64,000 nt of DNA from Aliivibrio_A kagoshimensis (GTDB lineage Bacteria > Pseudomonadota > Gammaproteobacteria > Enterobacterales > Vibrionaceae): contig NZ_JAKJSQ010000004.1 in the NCBI RefSeq assembly GCF_050337105.1, forward strand, positions 110,986 to 174,985, written 5' to 3'. This document shows positions 26,963 through 36,254 of this stretch, piece by piece; the first letter of the stretch is position 1, and each line of letters begins with the position of its first letter. Under the pieces are notes generated by a model that saw nothing but the letters and a program-made list of their open reading frames with translations, ran no database searches and was not told where the DNA came from. The translations under genes were made by a program, and so were the position numbers.

Positions 26963-27727
26963 TTGGAGTCAATTATCTTAGTTGGTTATAAAAGAGCAGC
27001 AAGTAAAAAAATACTGGTTATTAACCGAAAAGGGGGAGCAGGCAAATCAACCCTCGCTATCTCTATCGCTTCGCTTTACGCCCACCATGGAATGAAAACC
27101 GAAATGATTGATCTGGACCCTCAAGAGACCAGTTATTTTTGGGGCTCTAAAAATGCAGATGTAAGAGCTCAAAAATATCAACCCTCTTCGCATATTCCAT
27201 TTTCATTAGCACTGCGTCTTGAAGCTGATACTGAAATTACTGTGGTTGACTCACCCTCTAATTTCAGTCTGTTCGAAATGGAAAAATATGTCTCTATGGT
27301 GGATAAAATCGTATTTCCACTCCAACCTTCACCGATTGATATTCATTCAATGTTGAAGTTTGTTAAACAGTTAATTTCATCAAAAGTATTTAGCCGAAAT
27401 AATGTTGAATTGGCGTTTGTAATTACTCGTGCCAGTAAAAGTAATATTGGTCATGAATGTGTTGAAAATGTATTAAAGCACATGAAATACCCACTTTTAG
27501 GTGCCATGACTGAAGATAATTGTTACCAAGAGATGTTCTCAACTCAAACCTGTTTTTTAGACATCAATCCGGAAGTTGATGATGAATTATGGCAAAAGTT
27601 AACCCAATGGGTTGGTATTGAGATACCCAATAAAGAGAGTGATTTACCTGACAATATCACTGATTTTGTGAAAGCGAGCGATAAAAAAAAACAGAAACGA
27701 CGATTCCCCTTTTCGCTTCAGTCTTAG
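26963..27727 (+). CDS. Orphan ParA/MinD-like ATPase
   Basis: A P-loop ATPase of 254 residues with the deviant Walker A KGGAGKST (about 24-31), Walker A-prime IDLDPQETSYFW and Walker B TVVDSPSNFS. The C terminus is highly basic (KKKQKRRFPF). No parB or parS is next to it, so it is not an obvious plasmid or chromosome partition pair; roles in positioning cell-surface or chemotaxis complexes are known for orphan ParA proteins. The start is uncertain: no ATG or GTG exists upstream of the P-loop. TTG at 26963 is the only common start, but GGAG at 26965-26968 lies after it and would better serve a rare ATC at 26975. Confidence 0.78.
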   Translation: MESIILVGYKRAASKKILVINRKGGAGKSTLAISIASLYAHHGMKTEMIDLDPQETSYFWGSKNADVRAQKYQPSSHIPFSLALRLEADTEITVVDSPSNFSLFEMEKYVSMVDKIVFPLQPSPIDIHSMLKFVKQLISSKVFSRNNVELAFVITRASKSNIGHECVENVLKHMKYPLLGAMTEDNCYQEMFSTQTCFLDINPEVDDELWQKLTQWVGIEIPNKESDLPDNITDFVKASDKKKQKRRFPFSLQS

Positions 27728-27735
27728 CTGTTACA

Positions 27736-28263
27736 TCAACCTTTACCCTTCAAGCTCAGGCAGCTAGACAAAAACAGAACCCCTCCAGACGCCGCCCATA
27801 TATACGCCCCCAAAAGCGGCTCAATATCCATTATTGATATATCTGGGCCTACCAGTGCTTGGTGATGTAATAAAAAGATAACCATTAAAAGTACGGTTAA
27901 AATAGCAAAATTGATCGCACGTCTATTTTGTTGTTTATAGCTATTTACCAAACTACAGATAAACGTAAAATTGGCTAAAACAGGAATCCCTACCAAAGCC
28001 ATTTCCATCGCAGAGAAGAGTTCTACAATATTAAAGCTAACCACTGCATTGATAATGAGCTGAATCACCACGCCGCAAATAAAGATCAATTGGATTAGAC
28101 CCGATAGGAACGCTTTCCAACCATAGATAATATCGGGCACTTGGCTACTGTACATTGAGGGAGCCGCGAGCACAGGGAGTACAAAAGAGGTGGTTAACAA
28201 CAATATTGCACTATATTGAATCAACGTTAATATATTAAACTGATTTTTACTCGATACTACCAT
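27736..28263 (-). CDS. Hypothetical membrane protein
   Basis: I do not recognise this family. The 175-residue protein has about four or five hydrophobic segments (about 15-33, 50-72, 85-108, 118-135, 152-170) with few charged residues. The first segment ends in VLPVLAAP, which could be a signal peptide cleavage site. It is convergent with the ParA-like gene, 8 bp apart. A weak CRP-like site lies about 155 bp upstream. Confidence 0.6.
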   Translation of the reverse strand: MVVSSKNQFNILTLIQYSAILLLTTSFVLPVLAAPSMYSSQVPDIIYGWKAFLSGLIQLIFICGVVIQLIINAVVSFNIVELFSAMEMALVGIPVLANFTFICSLVNSYKQQNRRAINFAILTVLLMVIFLLHHQALVGPDISIMDIEPLLGAYIWAASGGVLFLSSCLSLKGKG

Positions 28264-28562
28264 TAAACAACCTGTACTAAATTGACATAACTGGTGACTA
28301 AAAGGCCACTCATTAGTAGCTACAATTTAGTGCTGCTTATGGTATTTGTACATGATAATTCCTGCTGTTAATTATCTTTATCCGCACATTATGAACACAA
28401 TGAAACTAATGATCTGTTGATTTAGATCACAAATAAAATACTATATAAATCAATTGATATGGGTAAGTTAATACTTATTAATAAATTCTATGTGGTTAAT
28501 TATTTTACGCCAAATCAAATATGACACAGGTTGCAATCTACATGTCACATATAATCGATGTT
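28264..28562. other. 299-bp AT-rich gap, possible CRP site
   Basis: Between murQ (ends 28563) and the membrane protein gene (starts 28263), both on the minus strand. GTTGA-N6-TCACA at 28416-28431 has one perfect and one poor CRP half-site. Otherwise only AT-rich sequence, presumably the promoter region of the membrane protein gene; no open frame seen. Confidence 0.35.
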
Positions 28563-29474
28563 TTATATTATTAAGCTCTCATTTAATGCCGGTCTAATAA
28601 AACCATTGTGACGGTCTAAGCACGCTTTCGCCTTTGCAGCATCAATACTGGCCATCACCATTAAAATCGCTGTTTTACAGTGATACTGGCACTCACATAA
28701 GGCCTCAATCGCCTCCTCTTCGCTGCACCCTGTCGCTTCTACAACAATGTTCTTTTGTCTCTGAATGAGCTTGGCATTTGTTGCTTCAACGTCCACCATT
28801 AAATTGCCAAACACCTTACCCGTTTTTATCATCGCCGCAGTGGTGATCATGTTCAGAACCAATTTCTGGGCTGTCCCCGCTTTCATTCGAGAAGAGCCAG
28901 TAACCACTTCAGGGCCAACTACTGGCGTAATAGCGAACTGAGCCAGATTGTTCATCGGGCTATTCGGATTACAACTTAAAGACGCAACACACCCACCCTG
29001 AGAAAGTGCATACTCCATTGCTGACAACACATACGGAGTTCGCCCACTTGCCGCAATGCCGATCAATACGTCCTTGCGACAAAACGACAACTGTTGCAAA
29101 TCATGAATCGCTAACTCTCTGTTATCTTCTGCATTCTCTACTGCTTTTAAGATGGCTTGGTGTCCACCTGCAATGAGACCCACAACCAAATCTGCACTAA
29201 CGCCAAAAGTCGGAGGGCATTCACTTGCATCTAATATCCCCAATCGTCCAGATGTACCTGCACCGACATAAATAAGCCTTCCACCTTGCTGAAAAGCATT
29301 TGCCACCGCATCAACCACCTTAGTGATTGCTGGTAATGTCAGTTCAACTGCCAATGCTACTTTCTGGTCTTCATGATTAATCACTTTCAGCATGTCTAAT
29401 GTAGAAAGCGTATCTATCTTTTCACTGTTCACATTTCGGCTTTCTGTCATTAAAGAAGATAAATCTATTTTCAT
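28563..29474 (-). CDS. murQ: N-acetylmuramic acid 6-phosphate etherase
   Basis: Cleaves the D-lactyl ether of MurNAc 6-phosphate to give GlcNAc 6-phosphate and lactate, in peptidoglycan recycling or MurNAc use (EC 4.2.1.126). The 303-residue length is typical. The SIS fold shows LIYVGAGTSGRLGILDASECPPTFG (about 67-91), GIAASGRTPYVLSAM and PEVVTGSSRMKAGTAQKLVLNM, and the C-terminal part ends with a three-helix region. No MurNAc PTS gene (murP) is adjacent in this window, which is unusual compared with E. coli, where murQ and murP are together. Confidence 0.95.
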   Translation of the reverse strand: MKIDLSSLMTESRNVNSEKIDTLSTLDMLKVINHEDQKVALAVELTLPAITKVVDAVANAFQQGGRLIYVGAGTSGRLGILDASECPPTFGVSADLVVGLIAGGHQAILKAVENAEDNRELAIHDLQQLSFCRKDVLIGIAASGRTPYVLSAMEYALSQGGCVASLSCNPNSPMNNLAQFAITPVVGPEVVTGSSRMKAGTAQKLVLNMITTAAMIKTGKVFGNLMVDVEATNAKLIQRQKNIVVEATGCSEEEAIEALCECQYHCKTAILMVMASIDAAKAKACLDRHNGFIRPALNESLII

Positions 29475-29543
29475 GGTTATGGCTCAATGTTATTGGCTAA
29501 GGAAAATCGGTTGCACAGTAAACATATCTCTCATGCAGGTCTT

Positions 29544-30062
29544 TTACTGATGATTAAAATAGGTTTGTTGCAATATATACATGCGTTTTACATCGCAATA
29601 CTGACCATTGATAAAGATCTCAGCTTTCAAATTACCCTCTTCAATAAAACCCGATTTTTCATACAGATGAATTGCTTTTTCATTATCTAACGCCACCTGT
29701 AGATAGACTTTGTGTAAATTTAAGATGGTGAATGCATAGTTTAGGGCTCGGCGAATTAAAAGCGAAGCGTACCCTTGCCCTTGATACTCAGGAGTAATTA
29801 TTATCTGGAATTCAGCTCTACGGTGGATATAGTTAATTTCGACCAGCTCCACCAACCCAATCTGCTGTTGGTGGTTATCTTCGGCGATAAACCGTCGCTC
29901 AGTACTGTCGTGGATATGTTTATTATAGAGCTCTTCGAGTTCATCAAACGACTCATACGGCTCTTCAAACCAATAAGACATGATGGTACGGTTATTGTTT
30001 AATTGATGAATAAAACGCAAATCTGTTCTTTCTAATGCACGCAGTTTTATTTCGTTACTCAT
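29544..30062 (-). CDS. speG: Spermidine/spermine N1-acetyltransferase
   Basis: GNAT enzyme of 172 residues that acetylates spermidine and spermine to prevent polyamine toxicity. The sequence closely follows V. cholerae SpeG as I remember it: LRALERTDLRFIHQLNNNRTIMSYWFEEPYESFDELEELYNKHIHD contains the allosteric polyamine-binding region, ITPEYQGQGYASLLI the acetyl-CoA loop, and the C terminus is VKRMYILQQ. It lies between murQ and another GNAT gene, all on the minus strand, with gaps of 69 and 91 bp, so co-transcription is possible but not evident. Confidence 0.93.
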   Translation of the reverse strand: MSNEIKLRALERTDLRFIHQLNNNRTIMSYWFEEPYESFDELEELYNKHIHDSTERRFIAEDNHQQQIGLVELVEINYIHRRAEFQIIITPEYQGQGYASLLIRRALNYAFTILNLHKVYLQVALDNEKAIHLYEKSGFIEEGNLKAEIFINGQYCDVKRMYILQQTYFNHQ

Positions 30063-30153
30063 TTAATGTCTCACAAAAAGTAATGTAGAAATCTACTGTT
30101 ACTTATTACAACGAAATTAGCTATTTGGGAAGCGTTTTATCATGACAATTATT

Positions 30154-30708
30154 TTAACGTTTATGTGCTCTACGAATTTCACGCCACTCATCTCGTAACA
30201 CCCCGTACTTTACTGAGTCGTAGTAATACCCTTGGTAATAGCGCACCTTTCGAATCCGAGCCTCCTGCTTTAGTCCTAACCTCTCAGCACAAGACATCAT
30301 TCTAGGATTTCCAGACCACGTGGTTAGCCCTACTCGCTCAATATCTATAGACTCAAAGAGGTAGTCGATCCAAGCTATTAGGGCTTTTCGACCGAGACCA
30401 TGACACCAACAGCTAGGATCGTACAAAATGATACCCATTTCTAGCCATCTTGTTACTTCACACTCCCAGTAGTAACTAACAGAACCGACTGGCTTATCCC
30501 CGACCATAATCAGCAACATATCGTCACCTAAGCATAATCGTCTAAAAAGTCCGTGTTCAAACTCTTGAATGGTGGGGGTTTGGTAGGGAAAGTAAGGACC
30601 ATTAAACTGAGTCCACTGCTCATCATCAGTGATCAGATGGTACAAAACATTTAGTTCATCAGCACAAGCCGATTTGAGGGTCACATAGTCATGAGTAATC
30701 GTCGTCAT
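30154..30708 (-). CDS. GNAT acetyltransferase (RimJ/RimL-like)
   Basis: A 184-residue acetyltransferase of the Acetyltransf_3 class: LEMGIILYDPSCWCHGLGRKALIAWIDYLFE supplies the acetyl-CoA motif and RVGLTTWSGNPRMMSCAERLGLKQEARIRK the conserved C-terminal motif. I place the start at the ATG at 30708, with GGAG seven bases upstream; the longest frame begins at a TTG four codons earlier. Substrate unknown. Confidence 0.82.
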   Translation of the reverse strand: MTTITHDYVTLKSACADELNVLYHLITDDEQWTQFNGPYFPYQTPTIQEFEHGLFRRLCLGDDMLLIMVGDKPVGSVSYYWECEVTRWLEMGIILYDPSCWCHGLGRKALIAWIDYLFESIDIERVGLTTWSGNPRMMSCAERLGLKQEARIRKVRYYQGYYYDSVKYGVLRDEWREIRRAHKR

Positions 30709-30813
30709 CCTTGTCTCCAAAGTGGCTGTTATTCCATAACAATTCTCATTATAGGTTACTACTTAACCCTGAATAATTCGTAGCGCCAATCCACAGATAT
30801 AAAAGGTTTAGTT

Positions 30814-31077
30814 CTATTTAGGTGCTAGACCCATGTCTTCTAGGCGTAACAAGATTTCCGTTTTTCTGGTTCTAGAGACTTCCTGCCAATGAACATTTTC
30901 TCTGGCACCAATAATGGCATAAATGGAATTCAACCCAGTTCCTTTCACATCGGCTTTTAATAAGCGGTATAACTCGAAAGGGTCTATTGCCATAAAGTCA
31001 TCGACACTGTGAACATCGACAATGGCTAAAATCTCTTCGCTCTTAGGGCCAAAACCCTTCAAATCTCTTAATCTCAT
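30814..31077 (-). CDS. Stand-alone TfoX C-terminal domain protein
   Basis: An 87-residue protein that matches only the C-terminal half of TfoX/Sxy: LRDLKGFGPKSEEILAIVDVHSVDDF, then YAIIGARENVHWQEVSRTRKTEILLRLEDMGLAPK. In V. cholerae, full-length TfoX is about 200 residues and drives competence with CRP. The N-terminal domain is absent here, with no sign of it upstream (ppiB starts divergently about 100 bp away). Single-domain versions occur in many Vibrio genomes; their role is unknown, so I do not name it tfoX. Confidence 0.78.
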   Translation of the reverse strand: MRLRDLKGFGPKSEEILAIVDVHSVDDFMAIDPFELYRLLKADVKGTGLNSIYAIIGARENVHWQEVSRTRKTEILLRLEDMGLAPK

Positions 31078-31178
31078 ACTGACTGCTTAACCTATACTAG
31101 GATCAAATAATGGGTAAAAATTTGGTTACATTAACGTATACTACCACTCTATTATCATTCTATCTGGCTCTGTTAAAC

Positions 31179-31682
31179 ATGATCACCTTGGTTACTAATT
31201 ACGGCAATATCAACATTGAAATCAACCTTGATAAAGCTCCTGTCAGTTCAAAGAATTTTTTAAAATATTGCCAAGATGGCTTTTATGATGGAACCATTTT
31301 TCATCGTGTTATCGAAGGGTTTATGATTCAAGGGGGCGGATTTACACCCGAAATGTACGAAAAACCAACTCGATCGGCAATACCCAATGAAGCGAACCGT
31401 GGTTTAAAAAACCTGACCGGTACCCTTTCAATGGCCCGTACTGATGCTCCACATTCCGCCACTGGACAGTTTTTTATCAATCTCGCTGATAACGACTTTC
31501 TAGACCATACAGCGACAACAAACAATGGCTGGGGGTATGCTGTATTTGGTAAAGTCTCAGCGGGCATGGACATTGTTACTTCAATGACTAACGTTAAAAC
31601 CCACTCGAAGGAGGGTCATGACGATGTTCCTGTTGAGCCCATCATTATTGAGCAAGTTATACTCGATGCTTCCTATCGTTAA
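31179..31682 (+). CDS. ppiB: Peptidyl-prolyl cis-trans isomerase B
   Basis: Cytoplasmic cyclophilin, 167 residues from the ATG at 31179. Conserved active-site segments are FHRVIEGFMIQGGG (Arg and Phe of the catalytic site), MARTDAPHSATGQFFINLADNDFLD and WGYAVFGKV. I chose 31179 because family members begin MITLxTNxGxI; an in-frame ATG at 31110, with AGGA eight bases upstream, would add 23 mostly hydrophobic residues. If that start is used the product would carry a signal-like N terminus, as in PpiA-type proteins. Confidence 0.9.
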   Translation: MITLVTNYGNINIEINLDKAPVSSKNFLKYCQDGFYDGTIFHRVIEGFMIQGGGFTPEMYEKPTRSAIPNEANRGLKNLTGTLSMARTDAPHSATGQFFINLADNDFLDHTATTNNGWGYAVFGKVSAGMDIVTSMTNVKTHSKEGHDDVPVEPIIIEQVILDASYR

Positions 31683-31767
31683 TAGTCGTTACTCTGTTTG
31701 AGTGTACTTATGTAACGCCTTAATATTTAGGTCTATACTGTAAGAAGCCCTTAACAGGAGATAGCTG

Positions 31768-32763
31768 ATGAACAATGATAATGAATATCTATCTCAATCT
31801 AATCAGTCGATTATTGACCTTGAAAAATGGCAGCAAATTGCGGATCTTTTGGCGGAGCTGTTTAACGCACCAACCTGTGCGATTGTTCAATTACATCAGC
31901 ACACTTTCAACGTTTTGAAAGTCAGTAATACTGAAAAAACCCTCCTTAAACGTGATCAGCAATGGTCATGGGAGTTCGGTGGGCTCTGTCGTCATATGTT
32001 AGAAACCAATTCCAAACTGTACGTTCCTGATACTCAGTGTGATTCGCGTTGGTCTAACAATGAGGCAATCAACTCCGACTTAAAACGTTCCTACTTAGGC
32101 TATCCTTTGCTTTGGCCAGATGGCTCTCAATTTGGAACTCTCTGTATCATTGACTCTGCACCCACGAACTACTCCTCTACGTTACAAAAAGTGCTCGCTC
32201 ATTTTGCTCAGTTGATCATGTCCGATCTGAAAATGTACAAAGATTATCAAGCATTAGAGGAACTAGCATTAACAGATTCAATGACCGGCGTGTATAACCG
32301 ACGTGGTTTAACACTATTAGGAGAGCAAAAGTTAAAAGATGCCAAACGTTATCAAAGTTCAATTGGCGTGATCTATTTAGACATTGATAACCTTAAACAG
32401 GTAAATGATACCTTTACACATAATGCCGGCGACAAATGCATCACCACTCTATCCAAAGTTCTACAACGTAATTTTAGAGAGAGCGACCTAATCGCCCGTG
32501 TGGGAGGAGATGAGTTTATCGTTATTTCTCAAATTGGCTCTAGACTCGAACTCACCACTATCGCTAACCGCATAGAGAAATGTTACGCCAATACTGTAAA
32601 AGGAAATGTACAACTCGAGCGCAGCTCGGTCAGTTACGGTACGAGCATCCTCGATTGTTATAGCACCTTGCCATTTGAAACCTTATTAGAAGAAGCCGAT
32701 CGAAATATGTACCAACATAAACATAAAAAAAATCCTCAGAAGAGTAATCGTTTTAGCGACTAG
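31768..32763 (+). CDS. GAF-GGDEF diguanylate cyclase
   Basis: Cytoplasmic protein of 331 residues. A GAF domain (about 20-160; CRHMLETNSKLYVPDTQ and GYPLLWPDGSQFGTLCIID) is followed by a GGDEF domain (about 170-328) with DSMTGVYNRRG and ARVGGDEF. The I-site RESD stands five residues before GGDEF, so product inhibition is expected, unlike the cyclase at 17975-19270. ATG preceded by CAGGAGATAG. Ligand of the GAF domain unknown. Confidence 0.92.
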   Translation: MNNDNEYLSQSNQSIIDLEKWQQIADLLAELFNAPTCAIVQLHQHTFNVLKVSNTEKTLLKRDQQWSWEFGGLCRHMLETNSKLYVPDTQCDSRWSNNEAINSDLKRSYLGYPLLWPDGSQFGTLCIIDSAPTNYSSTLQKVLAHFAQLIMSDLKMYKDYQALEELALTDSMTGVYNRRGLTLLGEQKLKDAKRYQSSIGVIYLDIDNLKQVNDTFTHNAGDKCITTLSKVLQRNFRESDLIARVGGDEFIVISQIGSRLELTTIANRIEKCYANTVKGNVQLERSSVSYGTSILDCYSTLPFETLLEEADRNMYQHKHKKNPQKSNRFSD

Positions 32764-33063
32764 TTATTACGTGAAAAAATGACTAGTTATAACGATCTTC
32801 TAAATTTATATCCCAACAGGGATAGCGACTCGATCTAATGCTGCGTCTAATGTAATCATTAAGGTTAATCGATATGTCGCACAATATTTTGATTAAAACC
32901 CATTAATACAACGGCTCACTATTAACTCACTCATTCTTAAACATTATGAATGTAATATGATACTGGGTGTGTAATAACAAAAAGCAGCTCTCACCAATAA
33001 CACTAATTATTCATATTAACTGTACCTTTTTAGGTCTTTACGTTAATTTAGTTCATTATTATC
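32764..33063. other. 300-bp gap without a recognisable gene
   Basis: Only a direct repeat GACTAGTTAT at 32758-32767 and 32781-32790 and AT-rich sequence are seen. It presumably carries the promoter of the next gene. No terminator hairpin, open frame or known site found. Confidence 0.4.
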
Positions 33064-35184
33064 ATGATATTTCTTATGGTTAAGACAACTAAAATGAATG
33101 AGTTAGAAATCAAGATTCAACTTGATAAAAGTTGGGAGATTATGCAGTTTGATACTCAATCTGCATTTGACATCATTCATTGCATCCTATCTTCAACTTT
33201 TGTAACCAAAGAAATAAAAGCGGAATGTGAGCTGCATTTAGGCTGGTGTTTTGTCTATCAAGGTGAACCTGAAGTGGCCTCTCAACACTTTCTAGAATCT
33301 ACCTCTCTGTACAGCGCCATTCATAATAAACCTAAAATGATTCGTTGCTTTAACGGCTTAGGCGTCTCTTATATGGAGCAGAGCCTTTACCAATCGGCGA
33401 TAGAGTCTCTTACTCAAGCACTGCAACTCTTTACTAACGTTGATGAGTTAGCGCTGGAAATCCCTATACTGCTAAATATCGCAACAATCTATTTAGAATT
33501 AGATAATTCTAAAGCGGCGCTCATTACCTTAGAACAAGTTCGGACTATCTTCGAAGACAAGTCAATCAAAGCTGATATTACTGATGATAATCTTAGTCTT
33601 TTCCATAGCTGTATGGCGGAAGCGTTACAAGCGACAAATGAGCTCGACAAAGCCGAACTACACCTTATCACATCAAAACAGTTAGCAGAGATCAGTCAGT
33701 GCAGTTTGATCATTTTCCTCTCCGACTTAGGCACTGTGCGTCAATATAAATTGAAGAATGAACTACCTAGCGCTTTAGCCGCTTATGAACAATTACTCAA
33801 ACGATTTAATCGTTCAACAGCAGGGGTTTCATACCATATTGCGCAATATGAATATGCACACACTTTTTTCTTGCTTAATCAATTCGATGACGCGATCGGT
33901 CGCTTAAATGCGATGATTAACAGCTTCACGCATAACCGCAAATCTACCATCATTATTAAAGCGCAAGAACTATTAAGTCACTGCTATGCAAAAACTGGCT
34001 TATTTGAAAAAGCCTTTAATACCTTAAAGAAAGTCTCGATTGATAAAGAGTGGTTAGATGGTGAAGAGGCACAGCAACAACTTGAGTTATTTAAACAGAA
34101 AAACCGCATTGACGATTTGAAGCAAAAAGTCGATTCAGAACGTGAAATGCGCTTAGAGCTACAAACACTTCATAATCGATTCCTATTGATCGAAAAACTG
34201 GGCCAAGACCTCGCCTCAAGTCTTGATATGACGGTGGTGATTTCCAAATTATACACTGCCGTTTCCGAAGTGATGAACGTCAGTGCTCTATGTCTTGGCA
34301 TTCATAATCCACTAAAGAACGGTTTAGATTTTGATTATGCTATTGAGTTTGACGAGCAATTATCTCCCTATCAGATTCCACTTATTGAGGCGATCAGCTT
34401 TAATGCACGCTGCTTTATTCAACAGGAGACGGTATTAATAGGCCGGGATGAGATTCTCACTACCTCCGATCTTGAGATCGGTGATATTCGTATGCACTCT
34501 GCCATTTTTATCCCTATTAGTATGAATGACTCTCCGATTGGTGTGCTCACTCTTCAAAGTGTCGATGCGAATGTATTTGACCCACAATTGGTCTCCCTAC
34601 TACAAGGGATCACTAACTACCTCACAATCGCGGTCACCAATAGCATAAGTCATAATAAGATTATTGAGCTGCACGATAGCTTGCAAGATGAAAAAGATGA
34701 GATTGAATATTTAGCCCTTCATGATGGTTTGACACAACTGCCCAACCGACGAATGTTGTTAGAGCACGTTAACACCATGATTCAATACTCCGTGGATAAC
34801 AGTACCTACTTCCATATGCTCTATTTGGATCTGAATGGTTTCAAACAAGTGAACGATCAGTTTGGACACAGTGTTGGTGACAAACTTTTGATCGCCCTTT
34901 CTGACAGAATGAAAGCCTACTTTAACCACATTGGTATGTTTTCTCGTATTGGCGGTGATGAATTTGTCTTTATCATTCCAAACTCAATCTCAACCGAGGG
35001 TATTGATCCGCTGATTACTCATATCAGCAAGGTAATCGATACCCCGTTCGAGCTTAACGATCAACAGCTTCGTATCTCATCCAGTATTGGTCGTGCTCAA
35101 TTTCCACAAGACGGTACTTCTTTTGATGAGCTACTACATGTTGCTGATTTGGCTATGTATAAAGTAAAGAAATCGATTCATTAA
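33064..35184 (+). CDS. TPR-GAF-GGDEF diguanylate cyclase
   Basis: A 706-residue cytoplasmic protein. The N-terminal half (about 30-340) is a tetratricopeptide-like solenoid (ELHLGWCFVYQGEPEVASQHF, RCFNGLGVSYMEQSLYQSAIE), then a short coiled coil (about 350-370), a GAF domain (about 375-535), a second coiled coil and a C-terminal GGDEF domain with DGLTQLPNRRM and SRIGGDEF. The I-site position reads NHIG, so no RxxD. The start is uncertain: ATG at 33064, 33076 and 33094 are all in frame and none has a good ribosome binding site; 33094 (MNELEIKIQL) is also plausible. TPR-fused cyclases are thought to sense protein partners. Confidence 0.87.
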   Translation: MIFLMVKTTKMNELEIKIQLDKSWEIMQFDTQSAFDIIHCILSSTFVTKEIKAECELHLGWCFVYQGEPEVASQHFLESTSLYSAIHNKPKMIRCFNGLGVSYMEQSLYQSAIESLTQALQLFTNVDELALEIPILLNIATIYLELDNSKAALITLEQVRTIFEDKSIKADITDDNLSLFHSCMAEALQATNELDKAELHLITSKQLAEISQCSLIIFLSDLGTVRQYKLKNELPSALAAYEQLLKRFNRSTAGVSYHIAQYEYAHTFFLLNQFDDAIGRLNAMINSFTHNRKSTIIIKAQELLSHCYAKTGLFEKAFNTLKKVSIDKEWLDGEEAQQQLELFKQKNRIDDLKQKVDSEREMRLELQTLHNRFLLIEKLGQDLASSLDMTVVISKLYTAVSEVMNVSALCLGIHNPLKNGLDFDYAIEFDEQLSPYQIPLIEAISFNARCFIQQETVLIGRDEILTTSDLEIGDIRMHSAIFIPISMNDSPIGVLTLQSVDANVFDPQLVSLLQGITNYLTIAVTNSISHNKIIELHDSLQDEKDEIEYLALHDGLTQLPNRRMLLEHVNTMIQYSVDNSTYFHMLYLDLNGFKQVNDQFGHSVGDKLLIALSDRMKAYFNHIGMFSRIGGDEFVFIIPNSISTEGIDPLITHISKVIDTPFELNDQQLRISSSIGRAQFPQDGTSFDELLHVADLAMYKVKKSIH

Positions 35185-35226
35185 TTAGTATTTCCAATGC
35201 CAAGTACTATCTACTTAACACTCTCT

Positions 35227-36156
35227 TCATTTTAGCACCCGAACAGTTTGCAACCTTTTATCACCTTTTGTTCTCAGTGTAATGACACGTAAACTAATTA
35301 GCATTCCAGAACAAATACTGATTAGGCCGATAACAGCGGTTATTTCAAGTGGTTCGTCAAGTAAAAACACACTTAGGAGTAATGATACTGGTGGCGCTAA
35401 GCAGGCAAAAACCGCCCCTTGAGTTGCCCCTAGGATTGATACTGCTTTTGAATAACAATAGAGCGCAACAATTCCCACTAATACACCTTGAAATACCCCA
35501 TGCATAATCAAACCTTCAATAGGGATTCGTTCAATCATATTGCTGATATTCATTACAAAAAGTGGAAAGCAAAAGAGTGCAGATACCACAGAAACTAACG
35601 CGGTGGCAACCCATGCGTTAAGTTCCCAATATTTACATAACAATGTGTATGAAGCCCACAGTAACCCACAGCCGATAAACATGACATCCCCCATCAATGT
35701 TGAAGTGCTAGCGGTACCGACACTACTTCCTCCAATAATAGCAACGCCTATTACGATAAATAGTATCCCAATCAGTTTTGATGGTTTCATTGATTCTTTA
35801 AACCAAAGAACGCTACCCAGTGTTGAGAAAAGAAGCATAGTGCTTGGGGTAATCAACCCAAAGTGTGCACTGCTTGAGACTTGCAGGCCTGTGGTCGCTA
35901 ATAGAACATAGGGCGCACCAGCACCTATGGCAAGTAGCACTCCTTTTGTTGTTATTGTACGAAGTGAAATCGAACGATAGAAAAGCACAGGCAACAAAAT
36001 GGCCCCTGCTACCAAGAACCTCAGTAACGTAATATCAACACCAGATAGATGTTGAATCGTCGCTAATTTCGATATTACTGGCCAACTGCCCCACATAAAT
36101 GAAGCAACCAAACCTAATCCAACGCCCAAAATGACATTTTTTTTAATCTGTTCCAT
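35227..36156 (-). CDS. DMT family (EamA) transporter
   Basis: Inner-membrane protein of 309 residues with ten predicted helices in two EamA repeats (about 8-140 and 150-290); the FMWGSWPVISK start and the TPSTMLLFSTLGSVLWFKE segment are typical of the drug/metabolite transporter superfamily. These usually export amino acids or other metabolites. It is divergent from an Lrp-like regulator gene, which strongly suggests that an amino acid or derivative is the substrate and inducer. Confidence 0.85.
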   Translation of the reverse strand: MEQIKKNVILGVGLGLVASFMWGSWPVISKLATIQHLSGVDITLLRFLVAGAILLPVLFYRSISLRTITTKGVLLAIGAGAPYVLLATTGLQVSSSAHFGLITPSTMLLFSTLGSVLWFKESMKPSKLIGILFIVIGVAIIGGSSVGTASTSTLMGDVMFIGCGLLWASYTLLCKYWELNAWVATALVSVVSALFCFPLFVMNISNMIERIPIEGLIMHGVFQGVLVGIVALYCYSKAVSILGATQGAVFACLAPPVSLLLSVFLLDEPLEITAVIGLISICSGMLISLRVITLRTKGDKRLQTVRVLK

Positions 36157-36191
36157 TTTCTCTCCATTTAATGCTTTTAAAACTTGTCTCT

Positions 36192-36254
36192 ATTTTAGAT
36201 TTACAAAGGCTGTGAGTTGCATCTAAAATCATCAAATAGAGCCGATTTTCGGCT
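36192..36254. promoter_or_regulatory. Operator-like dyad between the DMT transporter and Lrp-like gene
   Basis: ATTTTAGAT (36192-36200) and ATCTAAAAT (36221-36229) are perfect 9-bp inverted arms with a 20-bp spacer, two to three helical turns between centres, in the 129-bp divergent gap. A second small hairpin, AGCCGA-TTT-TCGGCT, sits at 36240-36254, in the leader of the regulator gene. The long dyad is a good candidate for the binding site of the adjacent Lrp-family protein. Confidence 0.5.

Noticed and set aside
26963..27727. ParA gene as a sign of a plasmid or integrated element
   Set aside because: No parB, parS-like repeats, integrase, transposase or att-like repeats nearby, and the composition is like the surroundings.
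28416..28431. CRP site upstream of the hypothetical membrane protein
   Set aside because: One half-site is good (TCACA), the other (GTTGA) has two mismatches; kept only as a remark in the gap entry.
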